This document shows, one piece after another, positions 16,457 through 23,589 of a stretch of DNA of 64,000 bases; position 1 is the stretch's first letter, and every line of letters begins with the position of its first letter. The notes beneath the pieces were generated by a model. It saw only the letters and a list, made by a program, of their open reading frames with translations. It did not search any database and was not told the DNA's origin. The DNA is from JBDKFK01 sp039798745 (GTDB taxonomy: Bacteria > Patescibacteriota > Microgenomatia > UBA1406 > GWC2-37-13), in the NCBI GenBank assembly GCA_039798745.1, contig JBDKFK010000005.1:1-64000 (forward strand). The letters run 5' to 3'. A program made the position numbers and the translations under genes.

Positions 16457-17023
16457 TTAATAGTATTTTCTTATTACACTTACAACTACGCCCCCGATAT
16501 TGAGTGAATTATTCGGGAGTATAGGCTTATATTTGATATTGGCAGGCATAAGATATACACTTCCATTGTCGTTTTTGTAGTATTTTATTGTCCACTCTCC
16601 GTCAACGCAGGCGGCCACAACATCGCCGTTCTTGGGTTCGCGTTTTTTGTCTATGATGACAAGGTCATCGGGGTTAATACCCTCTTCAATCATAGAATCC
16701 CCTGATACTCGCAGAAGGTATGTAAAGCCGGGATTTCCGACAAGGTATTCATCAAGCGAAACTGATTCATACATTTCCTGTTCTTCCGAGGTTGGTGTAC
16801 CTGCTTTTATAACACCCAGAAGCGGAAGTCTAAAAAATTGTGCAGTGGGAGACAATCGTTTATTCTCCATCTGCATAAGTCCCTGCTGTATCCATTTGTG
16901 GACAATCCAGGAAACCGCGTTTGTTGACGCAAGTCCGAATATTGTCTTCATTTCACGGAAAGACGGAAGTCTTTTATATTTGGAATAGAACCGTTTTACT
17001 TGATTAAGATAGTCTTTTTCCAT
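16457..17023 (-). CDS. lexA: LexA repressor
   Basis: The SOS repressor: an N-terminal winged-helix DNA-binding domain and a C-terminal self-cleaving S24 peptidase domain. In the 188-residue protein counted from ATG 17023, the cleavage bond is Ala74-Gly75 (VIKAGTP), the catalytic Ser is Ser110 (SGDSM) and the Lys is Lys147 (WTIKYY). Recognition-helix sequence is atypical (LASTNAVSWIVHKW). I prefer ATG 17023 to the extension to 17047, which would run through an operator-like palindrome. Upstream lies a TTGACA/TACAAT promoter with a perfect GAAC-N4-GTTC box in the spacer, so it represses itself. Confidence 0.95.
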   Translation of the reverse strand: MEKDYLNQVKRFYSKYKRLPSFREMKTIFGLASTNAVSWIVHKWIQQGLMQMENKRLSPTAQFFRLPLLGVIKAGTPTSEEQEMYESVSLDEYLVGNPGFTYLLRVSGDSMIEEGINPDDLVIIDKKREPKNGDVVAACVDGEWTIKYYKNDNGSVYLMPANIKYKPILPNNSLNIGGVVVSVIRKYY

Positions 17024-17028
17024 AAGTA

Positions 17029-17044
17029 TTGAATAACTGTTCAA
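17029..17044. promoter_or_regulatory. Second, degenerate LexA-like palindrome
   Basis: TTGAATAACTGTTCAA is an inverted repeat between the lexA promoter and the lexA ATG. It differs from GAAC-N4-GTTC at one core position. It could be a weaker second site downstream of the transcription start. Confidence 0.45.
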
Positions 17045-17051
17045 CAATATT

Positions 17052-17081
17052 ATTGTAGTGAACGGAAGTTCACTTTGTCAA
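17052..17081 (-). promoter_or_regulatory. lexA promoter with SOS box in the spacer
   Basis: Read on the minus strand: -35 TTGACA (17076-17081), an 18-base spacer and -10 TACAAT (17052-17057). The spacer holds the perfect palindrome AGTGAAC-N4-GTTCACT (17057-17074), which contains GAAC-N4-GTTC, the Gram-positive-type SOS box. A repressor bound there would block RNA polymerase, giving autoregulation. Confidence 0.85.
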
Positions 17082-17180
17082 GGGGTATTTCAGTTGTAAT
17101 TTTTAATATGAGCGAGTAGCATGTACAGTAGATTATTTAAATTACTCGTAGGTGCATAAAGTAGCAATAAATGTTAACTA

Positions 17181-18383
17181 ATGGTAACTAATACTCGTCC
17201 TTCGGGTGAAACGATCCCTGAGCTTCTTTCATTAAAAAAGACATGCGAAATATTGAAATGCCATCCTAATACTCTGAGGCAGTGGGATAGAAATGGACTG
17301 CTAAAAGCAGTCCGATTCGGAAAGCGGCAGGATAGGCGTTACCGAAAGGAAGATATTCTGAAGATACTAAAAACGCGTTTAGCAGATGCTCCTGCTTTAA
17401 ACAGCCAGTACGGTCTGGATTTCTTTGAGCGTGAAGCAGAGACAGCAATAGAGCGAATAAGCAGGTTGCAGCTTATAACGGCAGCGCTTTCCCGAGCAGT
17501 CTCTATAAAGGATATCGGCAATATAATCCTTAGTCAGGGGCTGAGTGCGTGTGGCAGTTGCTGCGGGCTTATCGGTTTCATTAACTATGACTCGAGCATG
17601 TTGGAAATATCACAGTATGCGGGATTTCCGAAAAGAGTAATGAACAAAATCAAAAAATTACCTCTGATAGATATGTTGCCTATAACGGACGCGGCCCGTG
17701 TAGGCGACCCCATCTTTATTGAAACGATCGAAGAGTGCAATGTAAGATACCCTTTTACAGTAACACTAAACCAGCGTCTAAACCATGATAGTTGTGCGGT
17801 GGTGCCTATGGTTACCAATCATAGAATATTAGGGGTTATCGGATTTTACTTTAAAGAGCCTCAACATTTTGGGAGAAATGATATATCTTTTATGCTGGCT
17901 TTAACAAGGCAGTGTGCTCAGGCACTTGATCGTGCGCGGCTTTTTGAAGCGGAACAGCAAGCCCGTAGCCGTGCAGAGTCGTTTGAAAATCAGTTTCGGA
18001 CTGTACTTGAGAGTATGCATGACGCGTTTATCTCGGTCGACAGTACATGGAATGTAACGTACATAAATAATCAGGCAGCAAAATTTCTTGAGACGACATA
18101 TGCTGCTATTGTGGGTACGCCCATTCAAAAAAGCTATCCTCCGACTGATCATCGTGAGTACTATGACAAAGCTGAAAGTGTTATGAATACGAGGAAAGAA
18201 TGTATATACGAAGGGTATTTTCAGCAAACAAAAAAATGGTTTGATGTGCGTATATATCCAAGTCAGGATGGTATCGCTACAGTATTTCAGGATATAACAG
18301 AACGGAAGATGCTTAAACAAAAAGTTCTGGAATCTGAAAAACTGCTTCGGCAGATGCGTAAGCAGAATAGTGTGAAGAAATAA
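17181..18383 (+). CDS. MerR-type HTH / GAF / PAS regulator
   Basis: A 400-residue soluble protein. Residues about 15-65 are a MerR-like DNA-binding helix-turn-helix (LLSLKKTCEILKCHPNTLRQWDRNG is the helix region; it is followed by a wing rich in Arg). Residues about 90-245 form a GAF domain and 265-380 a PAS domain ending in the PAC-like VFQDITERK. There is no kinase, cyclase or output domain after PAS; the chain ends with a short basic helix. This gives a one-component regulator in which two sensor domains follow an N-terminal DNA-binding domain. The ligand is unknown; two Cys in GSCCG of GAF could bind a cofactor. Confidence 0.85.
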   Translation: MVTNTRPSGETIPELLSLKKTCEILKCHPNTLRQWDRNGLLKAVRFGKRQDRRYRKEDILKILKTRLADAPALNSQYGLDFFEREAETAIERISRLQLITAALSRAVSIKDIGNIILSQGLSACGSCCGLIGFINYDSSMLEISQYAGFPKRVMNKIKKLPLIDMLPITDAARVGDPIFIETIEECNVRYPFTVTLNQRLNHDSCAVVPMVTNHRILGVIGFYFKEPQHFGRNDISFMLALTRQCAQALDRARLFEAEQQARSRAESFENQFRTVLESMHDAFISVDSTWNVTYINNQAAKFLETTYAAIVGTPIQKSYPPTDHREYYDKAESVMNTRKECIYEGYFQQTKKWFDVRIYPSQDGIATVFQDITERKMLKQKVLESEKLLRQMRKQNSVKK

Positions 18384-19352
18384 CTACGCTTTCCTTCGAC
18401 GAAAAACAAAAGAGCCTGCCCACTGCACTCCTAAACTTGAGATGGTTATGCATAGAGCAAAAACAAACCAATGCAGTTTCCGAGGAAGCCCCATATGGCT
18501 GGCTACAAGTATTATAAAGTAATGGATAAAAAACAGTGAGTATGAAAAACGGCTTAAAAAGGAAGCGAGAACGGTAACTACAGAAGGCAGTTTTATGTTC
18601 TGTACTATCGCACATATGAGGTTTATCCATAACAGTCCGTGCGATATATAGAGGAGTGTGGGCGGATACTTATTGTTAAATAACTGGGTCGATCTATGCA
18701 ATTGAAGTCGCAGTATATAGCTTGCTACAAATAATACTGCTAATAGAACAGAACTTTTCCATAGATATCCTTTTTTTGTTTGATACTGAATAAACACATA
18801 TCCATATATGAAAGGTATAGACCAGGGAATCCACATATACCACTTGTAACTCATGGAAGGATTAAGGAATAAAAGGAGCGCTGAGGTAATAACGGCTATA
18901 GATAGGTAGCCCCATCGGACAAGTCGGTTGGTATGTACCTTAAGATAGAGCGGAGTAAGGAGGGAAAAAAAGAGGAACAAAAGCACGAGCCAGCTTATAT
19001 CTATTCCACCTGTTGCCGTAATGACTGATAGCATATAGGCGGGTGTAACGGTAAGTCCGCCTGTCCATGAAACGAATATAATATAAGCGAACGCATATAT
19101 ATAGTAAGGGATCATGAGCCTGTAGACTCTTTTTAGTATGTAAGGAACATACCGTATTTTTTTTAGCTTATCTGCGCCTGCGTAGAATATGTAACCGGAA
19201 CAGAAAACAAACATAGGAACAGCAAAATGAATCAGATCCCACAGTTTATATAAATGAGGCTGAGAGAGATACGGTACCAGGCTATGAGTAAGTATCATTA
19301 TGAGTACAGCCAACGCCCGGAGAATATCTATCATCTTGTTCCGTTCTTTCAT
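18384..19352 (-). CDS. Acyltransferase 3 family membrane protein
   Basis: A 322-residue protein with about ten membrane helices. It begins with IDILRALAVLIMILTH, the conserved first helix of the acyltransferase-3 family with its catalytic-type His, and it continues with the PMFVFCSGY segment. These enzymes O-acylate surface sugars, peptidoglycan or membrane compounds; the target is unknown here. The ATG at 19352 follows TATAAT by 6 bases, so I discard the longer frame from 19373. The stop abuts that of the converging HTH/GAF/PAS gene. Confidence 0.88.
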   Translation of the reverse strand: MKERNKMIDILRALAVLIMILTHSLVPYLSQPHLYKLWDLIHFAVPMFVFCSGYIFYAGADKLKKIRYVPYILKRVYRLMIPYYIYAFAYIIFVSWTGGLTVTPAYMLSVITATGGIDISWLVLLFLFFSLLTPLYLKVHTNRLVRWGYLSIAVITSALLLFLNPSMSYKWYMWIPWSIPFIYGYVFIQYQTKKGYLWKSSVLLAVLFVASYILRLQLHRSTQLFNNKYPPTLLYISHGLLWINLICAIVQNIKLPSVVTVLASFLSRFSYSLFFIHYFIILVASHMGLPRKLHWFVFALCITISSLGVQWAGSFVFRRRKA

Positions 19353-19373
19353 ATATGTATTATACCTATACAA

Positions 19374-19403
19374 ATAACCGGGTATTATGCAATACCCGGT
19401 TAT
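19374..19403 (-). terminator. Hairpin after the first GlsB/YeaQ-like gene
   Basis: A perfect 13-bp stem, ATAACCGGGTATT with its complement at 19391-19403, with a four-base loop. On the minus strand it lies after the stop of the small membrane gene and just before the promoter of the acyltransferase. The T run behind it is short. Confidence 0.75.
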
Positions 19404-19424
19404 CTCGTATAGCTTAACGTGGTT

Positions 19425-19676
19425 TTAGCCATATCGTAATACTCTACCAAGCCAGATAAGCACGACAGCTCCGAGGGTGGCAACCATAAGGCTATATATA
19501 TTGAGGCCTGAGACTCCCTGGGCTCCAAACATATTCATGATAAATCCCCCGACGAGAGCGCCTACTATACCTAGTATGATATCGGTCAGCATCCCTTGCT
19601 GAGAGTCGGTCTTCATGATCACCGAAGCCAACCATCCGGCAAGAAATCCTAATATTATCCATAATAATATACTCAT
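19425..19676 (-). CDS. GlsB/YeaQ/YmgE-family small membrane protein, copy 1
   Basis: An 83-residue membrane protein with three glycine-rich helices; LWIILGFLAGWLASVIMKTD and DIILGIVGALVGGF are the hallmark segments of the transglycosylase-associated (YeaQ) family, often induced by stress. The real start is the ATG at 19676, behind the strong ribosome site GGGGGTGAAG; the longer frame would start inside that site. A close paralogue is encoded at 20066-20323. Unlike most genes here, these are led and Shine-Dalgarno-driven. Confidence 0.9.
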   Translation of the reverse strand: MSILLWIILGFLAGWLASVIMKTDSQQGMLTDIILGIVGALVGGFIMNMFGAQGVSGLNIYSLMVATLGAVVLIWLGRVLRYG

Positions 19677-19847
19677 ACTCTTCACCCCCTTTCTTATAAT
19701 TTTCTATGCTATGTACGTCATCGTTTGTACCAGCATTGGTAATAGATACACTTTAACGTACGCAGGTTAATTCAGCATAAGAAATGGGTAAGAAAAAAGT
19801 AAGAACATGCTGCTGTGAAGCGATAAATCTCTTTATGAAGAAAGTGA

Positions 19848-20018
19848 TTATTTGTCTCTCACAAGATTAACTTCAACAGGGCGGGCACTACGGGTGAAGT
19901 CGTTATAATTGATGCCGTATATACCGGGAATAAGAGAATAACAGGTAAGTATCGTGAATATGACGACCATCAGCAACCCTAGAGCTAATCCTATGCGGTG
20001 AGCTGTATGTTCATTCAT
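19848..20018 (-). CDS. Small membrane protein between the YeaQ-like paralogues
   Basis: A 56-residue protein with one membrane helix (residues about 8-30, LALGLLMVVIFTILTCYSL) and a polar C-terminal tail. I do not recognise it. The ATG at 20018 lies 6 bases after the hexamer TATCGT within TGCTATCGT, which fits the leaderless style. The longer frame reaching 20102 would run through the end of the neighbouring gene and is rejected. Confidence 0.6.
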   Translation of the reverse strand: MNEHTAHRIGLALGLLMVVIFTILTCYSLIPGIYGINYNDFTRSARPVEVNLVRDK

Positions 20019-20065
20019 ATTCACGATAGCAGATTGATACACTAGCATATCCGTGTTCTTGTAAT

Positions 20066-20323
20066 TTATATATTTGCTCCTTTCATAGCACGACCAATCC
20101 ATATCAGCGCTACTGCGCCAACGGGTGCTACAGCCAGACTATAAATATTGAGTCCGTTAACGCCTGTAACACCAAAAAGATTCATTACGAATCCTCCGAC
20201 CAGGGCACCCAATACACCAAGCACAATATCTGTTAACGTATTCTGGTTAGCGTCAGTTTTCATTACAACAGACGCAATCCACCCTGCGAGAAATCCAAGA
20301 ATAATCCAAAGTAATAAGTCCAT
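20066..20323 (-). CDS. GlsB/YeaQ/YmgE-family small membrane protein, copy 2
   Basis: An 85-residue paralogue of the protein at 19425-19676. It has the same LLLWIILGFLAGWIASVVMK opening and a GALVGGFVMNLFG core; the two differ mainly in conservative positions and at the C-terminus. The ATG at 20323 stands a few bases behind GAGGAGGTGA, so the extension to 20332 is rejected. It is probably a stress-responsive envelope protein. The copies are separated by an unrelated small membrane gene, all on the minus strand. Confidence 0.9.
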   Translation of the reverse strand: MDLLLWIILGFLAGWIASVVMKTDANQNTLTDIVLGVLGALVGGFVMNLFGVTGVNGLNIYSLAVAPVGAVALIWIGRAMKGANI

Positions 20324-20542
20324 ACGTATCACCTCCTCTATGCATAATTATTAACAAAACCTTTATATACGATACTGCAGCATGTTAATAAGGCAATAAG
20401 AAAAAGGTAAGATTTGAGTAAGTGCCGAAGTGCCAATGCTTCTTACTCAACTCTTACTTCTTTTTAGCCCGATTCTTAACGCTGATAAGTAATATGAAAC
20501 TACATTATTGTAAGTTCATATAACAGGCAGGAGGTGAGACAT

Positions 20543-20686
20543 ATGGCACGAGGAAATTTTGGCAATACCGAGCAACATCGGAAAGCTGGTAAAATGGGAG
20601 GCAAAGCCCCGCACGAAAAGCGTGGATTACAAGCTGCGCCCAAAGAAGTAAGAGAAAGGGTGGCACGCATGGGCGGTCGATCATAA
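20543..20686 (+). CDS. KGG-type stress protein
   Basis: A 47-residue hydrophilic protein rich in Gly, Lys and Arg. AGKMGGKAPHEKRG and VARMGGRS are two variants of the KGG/con-10-like motif found in small, highly expressed desiccation- or stress-induced proteins. It is very basic and probably disordered. A strong ribosome site (GGCAGGAGGTGAG) precedes the ATG and a clear terminator follows, so it is a monocistronic gene. Confidence 0.85.
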   Translation: MARGNFGNTEQHRKAGKMGGKAPHEKRGLQAAPKEVRERVARMGGRS

Positions 20687-20713
20687 GCTGACTATGTATA
20701 TCAACAATTAAAG

Positions 20714-20742
20714 CAGATAGCTCTGTGCTATCTGTTTTTTTT
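20714..20742 (+). terminator. Terminator of the KGG gene
   Basis: The perfect 8-bp stem CAGATAGC / GCTATCTG with a five-base loop is followed by eight T. Classical intrinsic form. Confidence 0.92.
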
Positions 20743-20761
20743 GGTACAATCCAGAGTGATA

Positions 20762-21511
20762 ATGAAAACCAAATTTAATAAAAAATTGGCTATCTTTGAT
20801 ATAGACGGCACGTTGTTCAGATCGAGCCTTGTTATAGAGCTCGTTAACGAACTTCTTTCCCAGGGTTTATTTGCCGACGAGGTTCGTGAAGAAGTGGCAA
20901 TAGATCATATTGCATGGCTCAATAGACAGGGAAGCTATGAAAATTATATATATAAAGTTGTAACGGTTTACCGTAAACATATCGTGGGCAGAAAAGTGAA
21001 TGATCTTCAGAAGGTTATTGATACAGTTATCTCGACACAGAAAGATAAACTCTACAGGTTTACCCGAGACAGTATTACGTATCTTAAAAAACATGGATAT
21101 GATTTACTCGCGTTGTCAGGATCACCTCTTCCTATTGTGCTTCCTTTTTCAGAATCTTTGGGTATTACTATGTGCTGCGGATCTGGATATGAGGTCCGTA
21201 ATGGTATTATAGAGGTGGCAGGGGACACGTTAAATAAGAAAGAGGAGTTGCTACTGTTTCTCAAAAGTCATAACAATGTATATAACCTTAAAGATTCTGT
21301 GGCTGTAGGCGATACTGAAGGGGATATACCTATAATGACAATGGTGGGTTACCCAATAGCATTTAATCCAAATAACACTCTTATCAGCAAAGCAAACAGG
21401 AAAAATTGGCCGGTTATAGTTGAACGGAAGGATGTTATCTATAATATAAATAATTCTAAGCAGGTTAAGACTGCTGCATCTTTTTTAAGAGAGTATTTGC
21501 CCATTGCCTAA
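20762..21511 (+). CDS. HAD-superfamily phosphatase, SerB-like (IB subfamily)
   Basis: A 249-residue hydrolase. Motif I is FDIDGTLF near the N-terminus, motif II is the SGSP segment and motif IV is GDTEGDIPIM; the C1 cap is helical, as in phosphoserine phosphatase-like and related phosphatases. The substrate cannot be named. The ATG at 20762 lies about 11 bases after TACAAT, and I reject the extension into the upstream terminator. The 3' end overlaps the converging flavodoxin gene by 47 bases, a long overlap for two real genes. Confidence 0.85.
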   Translation: MKTKFNKKLAIFDIDGTLFRSSLVIELVNELLSQGLFADEVREEVAIDHIAWLNRQGSYENYIYKVVTVYRKHIVGRKVNDLQKVIDTVISTQKDKLYRFTRDSITYLKKHGYDLLALSGSPLPIVLPFSESLGITMCCGSGYEVRNGIIEVAGDTLNKKEELLLFLKSHNNVYNLKDSVAVGDTEGDIPIMTMVGYPIAFNPNNTLISKANRKNWPVIVERKDVIYNINNSKQVKTAASFLREYLPIA

Positions 21512-21929
21512 TGAGCTCGGAGTTTTTGTCCTGTTCAAAGTAAAAGCCGTCTATACGAAGCGAAGGTTCGACAACTATACCCGCCATCTGTTGCACCCAC
21601 TCCTGTAAAAAGTCTACAGCGCCGCAAAAGTGCGCATAGGTAGAATCACCCATACCCATTATTGCACATTTTTTCCCCTTGAAAGCTTCCTGGGTAAATC
21701 GCTCCTTTGCAGCAAAGTAATCATCATGAGGTTGTCCTTCTTTTCCCGCGACAAGCCAGCTGGGAGAGGCTATTACAATAAGGTCGCGATGTGCAAAGTC
21801 ATTCATATCCGCGTCTCGAATTTTTTTGACGGTGACCGTATGGCTATTCTTTGTAAGCTCTTCCGCGACAAGCTGTGTTGCAAGTGCCGTGCTGTTGGAA
21901 AAAGTGGCATACACAATCAGGATGTTCAT
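21465..21929 (-). CDS. Flavodoxin
   Basis: A 154-residue flavodoxin-like electron carrier. The phosphate-binding loop is VYATFSNSTALA, close to the T/S-x-T-G-x-T consensus, and ASPSWLV and GMGDSTYAHFCGAVDF are the 50s and 90s loops that hold FMN. It has no signal peptide. It would donate electrons to radical SAM or other reductases, which is inference. TATAAT stands 6 bases before the ATG (leaderless). It is followed downstream by the overlapping tail of the HAD gene on the other strand. Confidence 0.9.
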   Translation of the reverse strand: MNILIVYATFSNSTALATQLVAEELTKNSHTVTVKKIRDADMNDFAHRDLIVIASPSWLVAGKEGQPHDDYFAAKERFTQEAFKGKKCAIMGMGDSTYAHFCGAVDFLQEWVQQMAGIVVEPSLRIDGFYFEQDKNSELIRQWANTLLKKMQQS

Positions 21930-21960
21930 ATATATATTATAAATGAGATTATTATTTCTG

Positions 21961-22431
21961 TTAGGTCAATATGGCCTTACCTGACTGCAATTGAGTAATG
22001 TCGGTCAGAATCTGTTCAACATGAGTTTTGGGATCTACCTTTTCGTATGTTTTACGTATCTCTCCGGCAGGGTCGACAATATATGTATTACGCAACACTC
22101 CCTCAAACTCTCTTCCCATAAACTTTTTCTTTCCCCATGCCCCGAACGCTTTGATTGTTTCTTTGCCTTCATCGCTGAGCAGATGAAAGTTCAGACTGAA
22201 TTTATCGGTGAATTTTTTGTGTGATGTAACTGAGTCTTTGGAAATTCCCAGAACTACAATACCATGCTTCGTGAGCGCTTCAAGGTTATCTCGGAACGAA
22301 CATGCTTCGGTTGTGCAGCCTGGAGTATTATCACGTGGATAAAAATATATTACAATCCATGTTCCACGGTAGTCTGAGAGGTGGTGTGTCTTACCCTGCT
22401 CATCAGGGAGAGAAAAATCAGGCGCTTTCAT
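21961..22431 (-). CDS. bcp: Thiol peroxidase, Bcp/PrxQ type
   Basis: A 156-residue peroxiredoxin that reduces hydroperoxides. FYPRDNTPGCTTEACSF contains the peroxidatic Cys and, five residues later, the resolving Cys typical of atypical two-Cys PrxQ enzymes. The thioredoxin fold is complete to the C-terminus. TATACT lies 6 bases before the ATG. It lies upstream of the flavodoxin on the same strand, 31 bases apart, so the two may share some transcription; both fit redox defence with MsrA/B. Confidence 0.95.
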   Translation of the reverse strand: MKAPDFSLPDEQGKTHHLSDYRGTWIVIYFYPRDNTPGCTTEACSFRDNLEALTKHGIVVLGISKDSVTSHKKFTDKFSLNFHLLSDEGKETIKAFGAWGKKKFMGREFEGVLRNTYIVDPAGEIRKTYEKVDPKTHVEQILTDITQLQSGKAILT

Positions 22432-22457
22432 ACGTATAGTATACTACTCGGTGGTTT

Positions 22458-23501
22458 TCATCGAGTCCGATTCAGATTATATTCAATAAATTCCTGCAAC
22501 AATATCCGATACGATGTTTCTATGGCCAGTGTTTCAACGATCGAGGTTAATTCTTTGGTCATTGCATGTATATCAGTATGAATCTGCTCAAGTATGCCAT
22601 GTTTGTTGATAAGCATTTTTATTGCATCAACTCCCTCAATACTTACATCAGTTTTACCAAATAAGGTGTTGAGCAGCTGTTTTTCTTTTTGAGTTGCCTG
22701 CTTGTATAAAAGATGCCTGATAAGGGTTTTTTTGTTTTCACGTATATCTGATGCTATTGAGGTGCCTGTTGATTCTTGGCTTCCGAATAACTTAATTTCG
22801 TCATCTCTAAGCTGAAATATAATTCCGAGCGTTTCACCAAATTGCTCAACTTTGTTTACGACGGAATCGTTGGCCTTTGCGGCAAGCGCTCCCACACGTA
22901 GAGGCAATGCAAAGGTGTATCTACCTGTTTTATAACGGTATACATTCATGATCTCTTCATATGTTGGTTCGGCTGTTGACTGGGCAAGGTGTACATCAGA
23001 CATCTGAGCGGCACAAACGAGTTGTAATTCTTCCATGATGACAGATATAACATTATGTTCAAGTTTTGAACGTAGCAACAGTTCAGACGCAAAGAAAAAA
23101 CCTGTATCCGCGACACAGATTGCCATGGACTGTCCATACAGAAGCGGGTTGATGATACCCTCAGTCTGATCCATATACTGAGCATACATAGTTTTGTTTC
23201 CGCGTCTCACCGTGTCCTGATCCATGATGTCATCATGTATGAGGAGACTGGACTGGTTAAACTCCATAGCTGACGCAACATCAAGAATATGCACATCTTT
23301 GCTCCCGTTGAACATTTCATATGTGCACATGGCGAGCACACCCCGGAGCAGTTTTCCCTGTGGTACAAAATTCTTTAACCGTTCCAGTGTATCTTTATAA
23401 TACGGAAGGTTGTTATGTATGGATAATTTATGTTCTATAAAGCTAAGAATTGATTGTTTTACCTCTTCTCTCTTTTTCGCAATATAGGTTTGTAGCGTCA
23501 T
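22458..23501 (-). CDS. Polyprenyl diphosphate synthase
   Basis: A trans-isoprenyl synthase of 347 residues that condenses isopentenyl diphosphate units. The first Asp-rich motif is LLIHDDIMDQD and the second is QLRDDEIKLFG, both present; the KLLRG segment binds the substrate. Product length cannot be read from sequence alone. The start at 23501 fits TACAAT a few bases upstream; the longer frame to 23558 adds a segment that overlaps promoter sequence. No other isoprenoid gene is in the window. It diverges from the G6PDH/6PGDH fusion gene. Confidence 0.92.
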   Translation of the reverse strand: MTLQTYIAKKREEVKQSILSFIEHKLSIHNNLPYYKDTLERLKNFVPQGKLLRGVLAMCTYEMFNGSKDVHILDVASAMEFNQSSLLIHDDIMDQDTVRRGNKTMYAQYMDQTEGIINPLLYGQSMAICVADTGFFFASELLLRSKLEHNVISVIMEELQLVCAAQMSDVHLAQSTAEPTYEEIMNVYRYKTGRYTFALPLRVGALAAKANDSVVNKVEQFGETLGIIFQLRDDEIKLFGSQESTGTSIASDIRENKKTLIRHLLYKQATQKEKQLLNTLFGKTDVSIEGVDAIKMLINKHGILEQIHTDIHAMTKELTSIVETLAIETSYRILLQEFIEYNLNRTR

Positions 23502-23589
23502 GTATTGTATATTGTATAAAATTGTTGAGGAAAATGGCCTGATAATGCACGTATACATTGACTTATGTAAAAAACTTAAGTAAAGTAAT

